From assembly GCA_018524725.1 (NCBI GenBank), contig JAEUWP010000323.1, forward strand, positions 121,351-185,350: a stretch of 64,000 nt of DNA, written 5' to 3'. A program made the position numbers and the translations under genes. Positions within the stretch are counted from its first letter, which is position 1. Each line of letters opens with the position of its first letter. The notes under the pieces are model-generated. The model was not told the origin of the DNA. It saw nothing but the letters and a program-made list of their open reading frames with translations, and ran no database searches. Source of the stretch: Podaxis mareebaensis. Taxonomy: Eukaryota > Basidiomycota > Agaricomycetes > Agaricales > Agaricaceae. Below are positions 1 to 14,054 of this stretch, in pieces.

Positions 1-1731
1 CACAACTCCATCTCCAGTCTTTTAGCCACGAGGTATCCCGGATCCAATCCGGGCTTCTCGACGCCAATACTGGCATATACGATGACTTCCCATCACTCAA
101 AACCCTGACAAAGATCCAGACAACTGTACAACGTTGTATCCTTGTGCAACAAGTTCCAGGGACAACTGACGCAAGGAGGCGTAGAAGACACGAAATGCCG
201 CCATGGCTCAAGGAGATCTCAGATTCTGGGATCGGAGAATGCATCAATGCGATAGCGATCAAATTTTCCTTTTCTTGGAGGCCGTGTACGAGCAAGAACC
301 AGGTGGACTTTGCATCAAGGAGTGCAGCGTCAAAGAGGAATGGTGGCCTGAGACCACAGAGTCACACCCCTACATCAAGTGTGACCCCAGGCTCACACCC
401 AGCCGTGGGAGGCAATTCTTCTGGAAGGAATGCTCGAAGGGATACCAGAACCCAAAGAAACTCGACTTTCCAGGGAGATTGGACCTTTTAAAGCTGACGT
501 CGGACATTCTAAAACCTGAGGGGTGAGACGATATGAGGTCCAGCCTTCGAGGTTGCATCACTACCCCCTGCCTGTACTTCTTCTACATCTTCTTGTAGCA
601 TTCATTTCAGGCTCTGGATCTATCTCTGCAGTGACTTCCTTCCAAGGCAGCTAGGCCGCTGAGTGATGGTTGAGTCACAATAGAGTATCACACGAGAATA
701 GTGATGTATAATCCCGAGGCTCAAGGATATCATAGCCTCCCCTTCGAGCTCACTGCCCGGAGGTCATCGACTAACAGGAAGAGCTCGACATTACAAGTAA
801 CTATTGATCATTCAGAAGCTGAAGCACAGCAGTCGGATGTGAGCCAGCATGTCCAAGTGCATCAGGAGACTGTTCGCCAAGCAGTGAAGGAAGCCACTCA
901 CGAGCTCGGTATCGTTTACTCTCTTATTCACAAAGTACGCCTCCTTGCTCTGGTGATATAGAAAAGGAGGGTATACTGCCACGTAAGTCGAGTTTGATCT
1001 AGTTGAACAATCTGACACATGACGCTTTACCTTTTATAAGGCTCTCCCGGGTGTTTACATGCATTCTTGTGGATCTTCTGACTCATTTGAAGGGTCTCAA
1101 GAAGGATGTCCTCGCCTTACACAATGGAAGTGGGTGGGTCTCGAGCCGGCGTCTGAACATTCATTCCTCCAAATTCTGGAGCAACTGTCCACTAAGACCG
1201 CGTGGAATCGGCCCCACTATCACCTCGACATATTAAACAATGTGATCCCTCAAGGACAGTCTCATCTGGACAAAATTTGATAACCTAGTGCGGGGCCAAG
1301 CACCTACTGTGACGTCTACACGCACATCCTCGGACAATTTAAACTCCAATTCATGTCGCGAGCCGTAAGTTCCACGGCCCCTCGATAATCACATTTTTGC
1401 TATGCTTTCCTCCAGTTGTGTTTTGGCGGGGCCCGTAAACTATTGTAGTCAACGGTGCAATTCCTTGGCTTTAATGCACTCGTGGAAGCCAGCTAGCTAC
1501 CAAGAACAGAAGAATTTTGCCTCGAGGAGTCGAGCCTCGAGAGCTGAACGGGCTTCGAGGGCTGACAGACCCGGGAATCCTATGTCCGAGACTTCGCAGA
1601 GCACGGAAGAGAACCCCAGTGATCAAAAGGGAGGGTCCAGCAGATCGTTGCGGGGGTGGCTGCCATCAAGGATAGTTTGTCAGGCCTTCAAGCTGATGAG
1701 TTCCAACCAGGTACTGAAGAGATGGATGTGT
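1..1731 (+). other. Partial, unidentified multi-exon gene or relic
   Basis: Several short plus-strand reading segments look protein-like and could be exons of one gene cut by the window edge. The first runs from about 55 to 260 and reads ...GIYDDFPSLKTLTKIQ...WLKEISDSGIGECINAI. A second, in another frame, spans about 262-525 (FLFLEAVYEQEPGGLCIKE). A third covers 701-935, ending before a possible GTACGC donor, and others lie near 1090-1280. A last piece at about 1640-1731 ends LQADEFQPGTEEMDV-stop. I do not recognise the family. Frame changes between the pieces could be introns or decay, so no gene model is offered. Confidence 0.3.
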
Positions 1732-2060
1732 AGGAGGAGAGGGTGAATAGATGTGTAGATGTTTGAGTTGTATAGTTCTGTCATGAATTGCGCCCAGTTG
1801 TTTTCCTGCAAGTGTGGTACATCGGATCACTGGCGCCTCCGGACAAGTGCATGATATTACATTTTTGATCGGGAAGGCCCGCACGCAAGGTCAGGGACGA
1901 AGTGTGAATGACTGATTGTTAGACGCCTTTGAGCGCTGTCATTATAATTGACAAGCATGCACAAGTCTGGGCGACCACGTTTTCCTCTTGCTATTCACCC
2001 ATCCCGCTCCCCCTCTACGAACATTACTGCGACCCAAACCTTAAGCGCTTGTGCGCTAGC

Positions 2061-3155
2061 ATGGAGCGCTCACTGTTTGAGTCCAAGGTCAATCGCACAC
2101 GCTTATGGCAGGTTGGAACCTTTATCACGAGTTCGCTGTTGCAAGGTTACCTCTTATTTCGTGATCTCACTGAACATCGATCATATCATGACCATGTTGT
2201 GTATGCCCCTCATCCAATCGCCCTCCTGGTTCTCTTCACGATCCACACCTTGATACAATGGACGTGGCTTATCAAGGGCCCGCAATATGGCCATCGACCC
2301 AAAAGGGATTCGAACATCCGAGTGGTAGATGCTGTTGAAATAGACGCCGTGATCTCGAATGTCAACCATCCCAGGGTAGATGGCCACAACATGCCGCTCC
2401 CCCAGGCAACAGGAAACAGGCGAAGACAGGAAATAGAAGCTGGAGAGGAGTTTGCTGCTCTTTACACGCTGGGAAATGTTTCCTTGTGTGAGCCCTTACG
2501 AAAGCTGTTCATGAGCACTTACACAATACGTTACTTAGCGCTGTTCCCTCTCGCGTTTTTGAGCGGAAATTACGCCTTGTGTCGCCTCACCGTTTTTGTC
2601 ATGATCGTTGCGCAGCTGTATAGCATCTTCGCTATACTGCAACCGCAAGTGCTGGAAACAGAGACGCTCCCAAAGCGAAACAGACTGTCGCATTTCATTG
2701 CCAAAACTAGGCTGGGGCTTGGTATTCTGTACCTCTGGAAGACGTGGGGGGCTTTTGAGGTATGATAATCTCAATTTCTGGGTTTCACTCGGCACCTGCT
2801 GATGTATTATGATATATGAATGTCAGATTGACATCTCCGCTCCAACCCTCCATCAACAAATATTGGCTTTCCTTGTGTTCCTTGGAGTTGTAAGTGTCAT
2901 CCGTCTATGTCGAGTCGCGGTCAGTCCTAATTCCCCTTCTAGGCATTGGCATCAGGACCTGACCCAACGCTTGGGATTTGTATCACGTTCAGCCTCTATG
3001 CAATGGCATTTGGCCCTCTGGAATCGATAGCCTGGAGTTCCTCCTTCATGCGGTCTGCGGCGATCATAGGCACTGCTATCACGGTGGATTGGGCGTTTGC
3101 AGTTTGGGGTGTGAAAAGACGAACTGTATTTTCAGATAGTCAGATCCACGGGTGA
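2061..3155 (+). CDS. Predicted multi-pass membrane protein, unknown function
   Basis: Three exons join cleanly: 2061-2759, 2827-2889 and 2943-3155, with introns 2760-2826 (GTATGA...TCAG) and 2890-2942 (GTAAGT...CTAG), both in phase 0. The product is about 325 residues. Hydrophobic segments lie around WQVGTFITSSLLQGYLLF, PIALLVLFTIHTLIQWTWL, YLALFPLAFLSG, VFVMIVAQLYSIFAIL, ILAFLVFLGV and AAIIGTAITVDWAFAVWGV, so it is probably an integral membrane protein. A charged, proline-containing loop separates the second and third. The first in-frame ATG is at 2061. The frame is open upstream to about 1929 and could hold an extra 5' exon. I do not recognise the family. It lies 270 bp upstream of the thioesterase gene on the same strand. 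Confidence 0.6.
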
Positions 3156-3425
3156 CAGGGGGTGCAGTTTATGGGACCGTAGTTGAACAGATCACCTATA
3201 GGATGTCATTTATAGTGAATATTACTTGTGTGGGTTAAGCGCCACTGCAACATTGCCGGGTATTGATGGCCGGATTTAGCCGGTCCGGAGTTTCGTAGCA
3301 TGGCACGAACTAACGTCGCCTCACAGCCTTTCCCGTTCACCATATAATCCGCTACGGGTGAGCAGCATCTTATTCCTCTTGCGGTGTGCGCATTGACTTC
3401 ATATCCCAGGCGGAGAATTTGAAGA

Positions 3426-4484
3426 ATGTCGGCCGCTCTCCTCTCACGCGTCGCATCTCGAACCAGAACCTCGTTTTCACTCAGAAATAATCTCCGTTTT
3501 TCTTCCAATACAACAGCAAGAACCGGCCCACAGCCACGAAGGTTTCATCCTCTTGCCACGTTCTCGGCGGCGGTGGCCCTTTCCCTGGGCGCCTATACCA
3601 TCGGCGCAATATACCCACCTACAACCATATCCATCTTATTCCCTCATCCAGCACCAGGACCGCCTGCAGATCCCAACTCTGCGGAATCAATAGCCTACAC
3701 AGAAGCTCTCGAAGCGAAGCTCCAAAACCTTCCGGAGCTACAGCGCTTACGGGAAGCTCCGGACGCAAATGATTGGTATGAGGCGCGTCCATATCAGAAC
3801 TTTCCAGAAGAGCGACGTGTCAACAACTTGACCGCTGGAGCGCTACGGGGACCTGGAAAGCTTGCTTGTATACCCCTTATTCGAGCAAAGAAGGATGAAA
3901 GCGAGAGTATTGTGTTTATTCATGTTGGTCGGGGATTATGTGGGCATGATGGAATCGTGCACGGAGGACTTCTGGCGACTTTGCTGGACGAGACACTGGC
4001 TAGGACGGTGAGTTAATAATTTTTTCTGTGGCGTAGGTGTGTCTGACATCGGACGCGCCCATTCGGTTAGGCTATAATCAATCTGCCTGACAAAGTCGGC
4101 GTGACTGCTAGCTTGTCGCTAAATTATCGCGCCCCCACTCGGGCGGACCAGGTGAGATTCGATCATCATATCGGACATAATGTGGTCTTATACCCTGCCC
4201 AGTTCATCGTGATTAGGACTTCGCTGGTTGAAGCCAAAGGTCGTAAGACTATGGTAAAAGGACAGGTTGAAGATCTTGAGGGCACTCTGTTAGTTGAGGC
4301 AAAGTACGTACTTCCTTTTCTTCAGATTTAATCGAGTCTGATGATATATAGTGCTACTTTTGTGCAACCTCGATATGCTAAGCTGCTCAGCTCAAAAGCT
4401 CTGCGGGACGCGATGGGCGAAGCCCCCAAGGATGAACCCGTCCTGTTGGCTGACGGACAGAAAATCAAGCCCAGCCATCACTGA
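3426..4484 (+). CDS. 4HBT (hotdog-fold) thioesterase, probably mitochondrial
   Basis: Exons 3426-4007, 4071-4151, 4203-4303 and 4352-4484 join into one frame through introns of 63, 51 and 48 nt. The N-terminus is rich in Arg and Ser with almost no acidic residues (SAALLSRVASRTRTSFSLR), which suggests mitochondrial import. A hydrophobic segment (FSAAVALSLGAYTIGAIY) follows and may be a membrane anchor. The core has the family motif GIVHGGLLATLLDETLAR, where the HGG loop and the Asp/Glu of the long helix bind the acyl-CoA thioester. It then continues into the strands GVTASLSLNYRAPTRADQ and TMVKGQVEDLEGTLLVEA. Members hydrolyse acyl-CoA to acid and CoA; the substrate cannot be told from sequence. 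The organisation resembles fungal inner-membrane-anchored PaaI/4HBT proteins. All splice borders are GT-AG and no lesion is seen. Confidence 0.85.
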
Positions 4485-5635
4485 GTATCGTGTCCTCGAC
4501 ACTTCTAGACTGAATATGGGCGGTTTTACTTATAAAACCCTAAGGGGGTGTGCGGAGACATGATGCGTCGATTTGATACGACGGACCTAGATGCGAGGTT
4601 GCGAGCTATTAATCTTGGAGTGCTGACGGTGATAGGGACCCGACTAGAGGGCCGTTTTTATATGGTATATACTTAATGATAATCACTAGCATGTGATGTC
4701 CAAGACTACTTTAATGTATGTTTCAGCTGGGAACGCAACACGAACGTACAAAAGAACGGATGGTGCCATCGCGAACTGATCCCTCGGGAGTGGCATGCGT
4801 CCTCATTCCGAAGTGTAGCCATGGCGCCTCGCGTGCATTATGTTTTCTATTGCATGCCCTTGTAGATTCCCATGGCGGGTTAATTGTGGATGGCTTGGTA
4901 AGCCCTCCTGCGGTGAATCGAAGTCGATAAATTGGTGCAGAAGGGGCTGCATGATCGTCGCCACCCCTTGACCCCTAAACAGAAACCGAAATGACGGGTT
5001 TTTCCAGGTTTTCCCTTGTGGAGCAACATCAGCCATACATATCACGGAATCAAATTTGCTCTCCCATTGATACTAATAACAATTTTGCATCATTGTGTTA
5101 TCTCTTGATCTTGATGATGGTATCCCAGCATAGCCTTCCTTAAGAAATCTTTATATGGAGAGCTCGAGTCGCAAACGCGGAATAACCCTGAAAACATCTC
5201 TGGGAGCGTAACTAGCCCAAGTTTTTCCTTATTGTGAAAGCGCTCTCACATTCAACAAAGCCTATCTCACACCCGACGAAGTCTATTGTTGGCATCATCA
5301 TCATATGCTCTGCTGTATGCCGTCAGATACTTAGAAAAGACCAGGCCTGCAAACACCATCAGACGGCAAGTTGCTGGGCATGAGTCAGGTCTATATCTTT
5401 CCCCCCTTCCCACCATCACGATACGAAGGGGAAGTTGCACCCTCCCCATCGTTTCACATTGGCATGCAGTTTCTTGCCACCTTCCTTGACCATAGACGAC
5501 GGGCTTGGTGCAGTGCTACAACAATTCCCACAAAGGCGGCCACAGCATCCTACTTCGCCAGCTTCCACCATATCTCCAGCATTCTCTCCGAACAGCATTC
5601 CTATCCCACCTCCAACAACTAGCACAATATCCCGC
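4485..5635. other. Intergenic, no gene seen
   Basis: About 1.15 kb between the thioesterase and the Ser/Pro-rich gene. It holds only short overlapping reading frames on both strands with no family resemblance and no matching splice signals. The last part, from about 5400, is pyrimidine-rich and is probably the 5' leader and promoter of the next gene. Confidence 0.5.
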
Positions 5636-7417
5636 ATGGACCCTGCGAGCTCAACAGTCACGCTGCCGGCTAGCTACCGCACGTATCTTCCTTCGCATGT
5701 GACCTATTATTCGCTTAACTCGCGTGTGCTCAGACTACGAGAAGGGTACTTATAACGGAACTGCCTTAACCCGTTCCTCATATGAGCAGAGACGGCAGGT
5801 ATGTGTGTAGGGAGTTCGGGCTTGAAGCGACCAGGCTCCGTTGACTCTTTTCATCAGGAGACTCTCCAAGCTAGTGCAACGGTTGGCAGAACCCATAAAT
5901 CCCATTTCTCCGTGACGTCCTTGCTGGGCACCCAACAGAGTCCTGGTGGCCGGGATAGATTCAGTTCCAAGACGGGTCAATCTGATCCGATGGCGTCGCC
6001 TAGGCCGGGGAGTATCCGCGGAAGTTTTGGTAGCCAGGAACCACGTACGATTCCGCTGGCCGGTGCTAGTGGGGCCCTTACCTTACCAAAGAGACACGCG
6101 CTAGAAGCACCGGACCCCAAGGAAGAACTACGAAATTCCTCATCTTCAATTTCTCTCAAGCTCAAAATGCCTAAATTCAAAAGCATAGGACGGCCCAAGA
6201 CTGCTGACCGTGGCGAGACTCGATCACCCATCTCTTCGCCTCGGCCGCAATCCCCGCTTCTATTGGGCCCGCCCGTCGTTGGGCTGCGCCCAGGGTTATC
6301 TAATGATACATTTGCGCTCGGCGCATTACAATTCAATACCCCCAGCCCTCGTAGCTCTTACCTCATTCCGAATGAACTGCCCAGTTCCGATGGGGACCGT
6401 ACACCCACATCGAGCTCACTTCCACTCTCCGCAGCCTCGACCATGATCATGCTTGCGCACGAGGATTCAATGCCACCCACACCCAACACACTAAGGTCTG
6501 GGATATTCCGGCCGGGATCACCTAGTATCTCGGAACCCCTACCATCACAACGGGATGAGGCTAATTTAAAGCATACTGCGTTCCTTTGTGACGGCGTGCC
6601 ATCAGCAGTAATACGCAGTGCTGAATTTTTGAAAAGCCGGATACGACCCTTTCCCACAATCACCCAGGATGACATGTCACTTGATTTACAAACTTTGGCT
6701 GAAAAGCGCAAGTCATTGAACCGAATCAGCCGCCGAGCAAGTGTTTCTTCTACCAGCATGTTGTCCTCACCCTCTTCCCCTCCCTCGAAGCCTCTAAGCT
6801 CATCTTTCCATGTTGATGGTGACGATAACAACCATCGATGCCCTGCGCAAAGCTCTAATGCTCTAACAGAGGCTGGATGCACCCAGGACGAAGCTACTTC
6901 GCCATTGTCGCCCTTGACTTTTGAGAGAGTTCCTTCGCCTCACCTCAATCCCAACACCATCCCTTCTTCAGAACCCGCTACACCACGCACATCATCGACG
7001 CCCAGCCATCACGACGACAACGACAGCGTCCACACTCCCACAGCAGCTACACATCCCGATATGCCTTTCAGTTCCATCGTGGACACACCTTCAAGTAGTT
7101 CATGCCACACAACCACTTCCAATCATTCTCACCCCGCCTCACAAACAACCTCTTTGAAGGGGGGCTCACGGGGTGCTACACCTGAGGCCCCCCTTCAGAG
7201 CTACGCCCCTCGCAGCGGTGCTGATTTCTCAGTTGCACACGTGGAAAAATGGGAGGAGGAGAGGGAAAGGGTTACGAGGGATATCACGGTTCTGTATGCC
7301 GGGGAGGCGTGTATTATTCGCTATGAGCCCAAGCAACGATGGCTGGGGGTGTGGAATCGGTCGAACATCAAGGATGTAATCGAGGGTTTGCGGGAGTTAC
7401 GCTCCCCGAAGACATAG
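5636..7417 (+). CDS. Ser/Pro-rich low-complexity protein, unknown function
   Basis: The long open frame up to 7417 encodes a protein of roughly 550-560 residues dominated by Ser, Pro and Thr, with many SP and TP dipeptides that could be proline-directed kinase sites. A basic KLKMPKFKSIGRPK patch lies near residue 155. A better-ordered C-terminal block (HVEKWEEERERVTRDITVLYAGEACIIRYEPKQ..., quoted in part) looks like the only compact region. The 5' end is uncertain. A well-placed ATG at 5636 begins MDPASSTVTLPASYRTYLP, and joining it to the main frame by an intron of about 5724-5789 gives a continuous product. Another option uses an intron at 5799-5857. It is likely a disordered regulatory or scaffold protein, but no function is assigned. 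Confidence 0.6.
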
Positions 7418-7806
7418 CTGGACTAGCTCAGGAGGGTGAAGCATTTCGGGAACTATTGGTCAGTCGCGTGGCACGAGCCCCGTCAAAGCGAGATAATCTA
7501 CATGCTCATTTAATTCATTGTAATTATGCCTCTAATGGTTGGTATCGTTTCCCATCAGTTGATAAACCCGGAAAGTGACCATTGTCACGGTCGCGAATTT
7601 TACACGTCATTGCAACAATGATTGTTGTCAGTTTCTGTCGAACAAGGACCGCTTACATATTGTGTACACTATTTTTACAAGAGTAGGGAATCGTTTGTCT
7701 CTCAATCAGCATACATATTCAACAACAAAGCCTGAAACTTGTACAATCAACAGGGATGAGGTGGCCCTGATTTAACGCAGCATCAACTCGTGGCTCATTG
7801 TCCCCT

Positions 7807-8412
7807 TTACGAGAAGTTCCGTTGTGGAACTGTGTGGCTTGCCGAATACCGCTCCGCAGGCTGAGGTTCATTGTTCTGTTGATACGTGTCTGCATCGGGT
7901 GGATCAGAATCGACGCCAAGCATGCAGTAGGGAAGCCCACGGTATACATACCTGGGATATTAGGGACACGTTGGCTGGCCTGGCGGAAATCGCTGCTCTG
8001 TTGGTTCGATGCAGTGGACGAAATCCCAGGTCTGGTTCCCCTCAAATCAGCCATCCCGCGTTCAACTTCCATGCGGCCTTTGCGAGCAATTTCTTCGTTT
8101 GCTGCCGCCCCACCGGCTTTGCTGCTGAAAATGTTGTCCACCACGCTCATCGCTACACCTCGGATTCCTTCTCCGAATCCTGAAAAGACAAAGATAATGT
8201 TTTATGCAGGTTCGACCTCAGGGAACGCGGACGAACCGTGAATCACTTTCACTGCTCCTCTAGATGTTCGAGCGCGTCGAAAACTCAGTCCGAATCTTTG
8301 TTTCAACGGTGTATGAGACGCACTTGATTTTATTTCCTACGGTTGAACCTGGTCCATCGGATCTGGGCTCACTGGGTGCCCCGTATGCCGAATAACCGTC
8401 TGGATCGCTCAT
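7807..8412 (-). CDS. Small hydrophilic Gly/Ala-rich protein
   Basis: The probable start at 8412 gives MSDPDGYSAYGAPSEPRSDG. The central exon follows a good acceptor (CTTTTCAG) at about 8183 and reads GFGEGIRGVAMSVVDNIF, then AANEEIARKGRMEVERGMA. A donor GTATGT at 7951 or a GT just beyond it leads to a last exon ending near 7807 (NNEPQPAERYSASHTVPQ...). The pattern of a GxGExIRG block followed by an amphipathic ERG-containing helix occurs in small fungal stress or conidiation-type hydrophilic proteins; that link is from memory and tentative. The exon 1-2 join is not settled: no single donor gives a perfect phase. It is transcribed convergently with the Ser/Pro-rich gene, whose stop is 390 bp away. 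Confidence 0.5.
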
Positions 8413-8425
8413 GGGTATTGTCAAA

Positions 8426-9912
8426 GTTCGTCCTTGTGGTTGCAAGTGAGCAGTCTGTTAAGGATTCCTCCAACCTTATAACCAGCTCCGCAAATGTGGT
8501 GAATTTATGGAGCTTGGTGGTATGACGTCACGCCATGTTGGGTACATGACCATCTTACAACAACCTGCTGGACGATGGCGGCGCGGTGTTACTTTGGCTC
8601 AAGGATGCTCAAGGGATAACCGGAAACTCATCAACCATAAATCTGATATCTGCCTTCAAGACCTTTCCGATCTTCCTGACCGCCTGTTCTATATAAAATC
8701 TTTTGACGGGAAAACAGAAAGCCCCGCAGATAGCACCCAGACTTCGCTGGCTCTTTATGACGTGCGAATGCCGACCATTTTTTTTAACTTGATGATCGTA
8801 ACGTAACGCTTGTGGAGTAAGGTTCTTTAATCTTTTCGTGGATGTTTTTGTTCGCCCATAATTTGGTTGTAGTTGCACGCCCCCACTACATGTTCGCAGC
8901 CCAAGACCGCTTCGTGAAGCGTTGCCGGACTTCGGCGGGCTTCAGTTTGGGAATAAACTAATTCGTCGGGCCCTTTTTGATGATTCCGATTCTGGCACTT
9001 TAGCTCCGTTTAAACCTTTGCGGGCCATTATGGATCGCACCTCCTCGTCAGAATTCATTTTGAGTACACAATTCTATGTCCATTTTTCCCACCTGTCCAA
9101 GATTGAATGGTCCTTGAGCGATCGGCCGCTGTATAAAACCATAGATCAAAATAGCATTGCCTGTTTCTTCGAGGAAGCTCCAACGAGAAGCCAAAGAAAT
9201 ATGTCTATTTCACTAAAGGGATATCAATCTCCCCCAGATTTTCCAGATCGGCATGCTTCGTCTATCTACGCCAAATTGGTGGAGTAGTCCGTTAACAAGT
9301 CAAGCGATATACCTCGTATCGATAGACTTGAACTACCGGTGAACACTTCCGTGCGTAAGTCCTTGCATCTTTCTGTAGAGTCGCAGAATCTATCTACATC
9401 GAACACGTTGTTCTCACAGGAAGGGAGAGACGTCGACTCTGCGCACCCACCAATGCCTTTCTTCTCGATCATTGACGTCAAAAAAACATCATAAGCCATC
9501 ACGTTTGTATCGAGCGCCTAGCACGGAAAGATGTACGCAATTCCGATCCTTGTAGTCTCCACGAGTTAGTCTCATACACGGTTAACTCTGGGACTAACCC
9601 TCATTGAACCTTCTAGCTGAATACCCTAGGGAGTAACGGCACCCAAAGCAGAAGTTATCCTAGTTGGAGACCCCATTTTCACATTTACATGAACGGCTGC
9701 ATATAAAATCCGATCCAGACAATGCCTGCCTAACGCTAATCCACGACACGTCCAGGTTGCAGGACAGCAGTAGTAACACCCAAGTTCGCCCGTTCTACCC
9801 TCCTAAAAGGTGAATTAATGCAGTGTTTCCGTTGCTATTAATATGTCCCACATATACCTACTCAACCGTGTGCTTCAGATCAACTCTCTTGCGATCCCGA
9901 GTTGGAATTACC
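8426..9912. other. Intergenic, no gene supported
   Basis: About 1.5 kb. A 121-codon open frame at 8922-9287 on the plus strand is the longest, but has no ATG context, intron structure or family resemblance that would support it. Nothing repetitive was noticed. Confidence 0.4.
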
Positions 9913-11155
9913 ATGGACTGGCAAAACACTTACAGCGATTCTCAGTTGATACAATGGGACTTCTCTTCGCCGCCTCTATCCGATCCTGTAGGACCGCTCT
10001 CAAATGCTACGGCTACGGTACCTGCGCAACAGGGACTAACCAGCATTGACTGGGACGACATGCAATTTACCCCTTCGCCGACAGGACATATTGATCTTTC
10101 GTCAATGGTGGGAACCTTCTGAGACTTGATTGAATTGTATTGACTTATTGGAACATAGCCCCAACAGAATTCTTTGATTCAGTTACAAAATGACCTGCAT
10201 GTCACTCGAGAAGACAGAACCAATGCGGCAACCGAAGAGCCTGAGGAGATCGTAGCTGTCTCCTCTACCTTTTTCCCTGGATGGCATATGAGCAAGGCTG
10301 ACCTCATCTTCTCATCGTCCGATTCTGTTCTCTTCTACGTCCACTCTCGGATCATCTGCCGCGTATCTAACAACGCATTCCGCGCTCACCTTCCACAAAT
10401 CACCAAAGGTAGTGCTGCAGGCTCCCCTGTTATCACAATCCCGGAATCTTCTCAGGTCCTTAATGTCGTTCTTCACGTGCTCTATGAGCTATCTCCCGCA
10501 AAATACTCCCCTTCATTTGAAGTCCTTCAGGATGCCGTAAACTGTATGCCGAAGTATGATATCGTACCCAAGATGTATATTGTCCCCGGAAGTCCAGTTT
10601 ACGATTTTTTGTTGGCAACAGCACCGCTGACCACAATTCGGCTCTATGCCCTGGCCGCCCACCATGATCTCTATGAGCTGGCGGTTGGCGCCTCGACCCA
10701 TCTCCTTTCCTTTGATCTCTCGCAGATTAAGGGTGACATAGCGGAATTCATGGGACCGAGATATCTTCTACGTCTGATGCATTTGCATTTGAATCGGGTC
10801 AATGCCTTGAAAGGAATGCTCTTACAGGTACCTTATCCTCACCCTCCTACTCCCGAATGTGGGTTTGAAGAACAAACGAGCTTGTCGAGAGCCTGGGCTC
10901 TTGTCTCATCCTACTTGGCATGGGACGCACGCCCTGGTACGTGCCTGTTATTGGATTTCTTGGGTGTTTGCCATTGAAGCGATAATCCTAGACCTGTCTG
11001 TCTATAGGCTACAGTCGCTGTTTGGGTCGTTGACCGCCCACATGACCTGTCAGACATGCGCCCGGGCCTTGCACAGACGTCTGAAAGAAGTCATCACCAA
11101 ATGGGCCTCCGTCAAGGTGAAGTGCAACAAGTTCCGCAAGAGTCACCAGATCTAA
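9913..11155 (+). CDS. BTB/POZ-domain protein
   Basis: Exons 9913-10107, 10159-10936 and 10992-11155 join in frame through introns of 51 nt (GTGGGA...ATAG) and 55 nt (GTACGT...CTAG). An acidic, Gln/Ser-rich N-terminus (about 110 residues) precedes a BTB fold of the type common in Agaricomycetes: KADLIFSSSDSVLFYVHSR, then the helix and strand pair NAFRAHLP...VITIPESSQVLNVVLHVLY. A helical C-terminal part ends with a Cys/basic tail (MTCQTCARALHRRLKEVI). BTB domains mediate dimerisation and often recruit CUL3 ligases. In fungal expansions the partner is usually unknown. The C-terminal CxxC could bind metal but is a single pair. The 3' end converges on chk1. Confidence 0.75.
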
Positions 11156-11837
11156 CATTTTAAATTTAGCGCTCAATTTGAGGGGTTATTCTCTCGGCTA
11201 TCGACTTTCCTATTTTTGAATCTATGTTCCGAAGCTTCGACGTCGCTTTTGTAATCAGCAGTCTAGAGATTCTGGTACCGCAAATGGACTGTTGGGTTCT
11301 TATCAGAAAAATAGTTTCTTTGGTACTCTCAAAGACCATGCAAAGCGTATGCGTCCAGTCAGAATACGGAATTTTTTTTTCAGGGAGTTTCGTTTTCATG
11401 AGAATAGAACTTTGGAAGGGTAGTTAGGATTTCTGCTTTCACCGGGAGCAGTACCAGCCCAACCGAATGTTCGGATTGTCTCCGAAAGTTGGGTGATAGA
11501 TTTTGTCTCAGGTCAGCCAGCTAGCCACCCAGATCCTGAACTATGCTTAGTCAATGGCGGGATGATTCTGGAGTGCCTATGGAGCTTCGCTTCGCCGTGG
11601 CTTATCTGCGCATAATTTGCAAGTGGCTTATGGATTTGATGAATCATGGAAGCCTCATTCGGTAGCGCCGCCGCATTAAGTGGCTGGTAATTAATTCATC
11701 CTCTGTAGTCGCTGGAGCGATTGTGGGGTCAACGGATATCATGCCGGAAAGAAGTACATCTTAGAATGCCCAATATAAGTCTATCTGCTGTCCGCTAAGA
11801 ATACATGTTGACTGGTGCACGATATCCATTTAGATGA
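11156..11837. other. Convergent intergenic region
   Basis: About 680 bp between the stop of the BTB gene and the stop of chk1. No reading frame or repeat worth reporting was seen; it is AT-rich in its middle and presumably holds both 3' ends. Confidence 0.5.
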
Positions 11838-13801
<1,964 letters not shown>

Positions 13802-14054
13802 CGTGGTCGAAGTCAAGGATTGACTCGGTCATCACAGGTCTCCTGTGATGTGACAACGCGTCTGTGACATACGCGCGCTACTGCATGTTATATATAGATC
13901 ACTTCATTCTTTTCTTGTATCGGACGTTTTTCATCGTTTTCCCCTTGACCCACTTATTCTCAAGTCCTAAAGTCTGCCGAATTATCCAATATTGCAACGC
14001 TTTTACTACTTATATTCTGCTCCCTGACACAATACACCTCACAACTCCCTGACA

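Noticed and set aside
9823..10049. Alternative plus frame ahead of the BTB gene
   Set aside because: The frame starting at 9913 joins the BTB exon through a good intron; the other does not.
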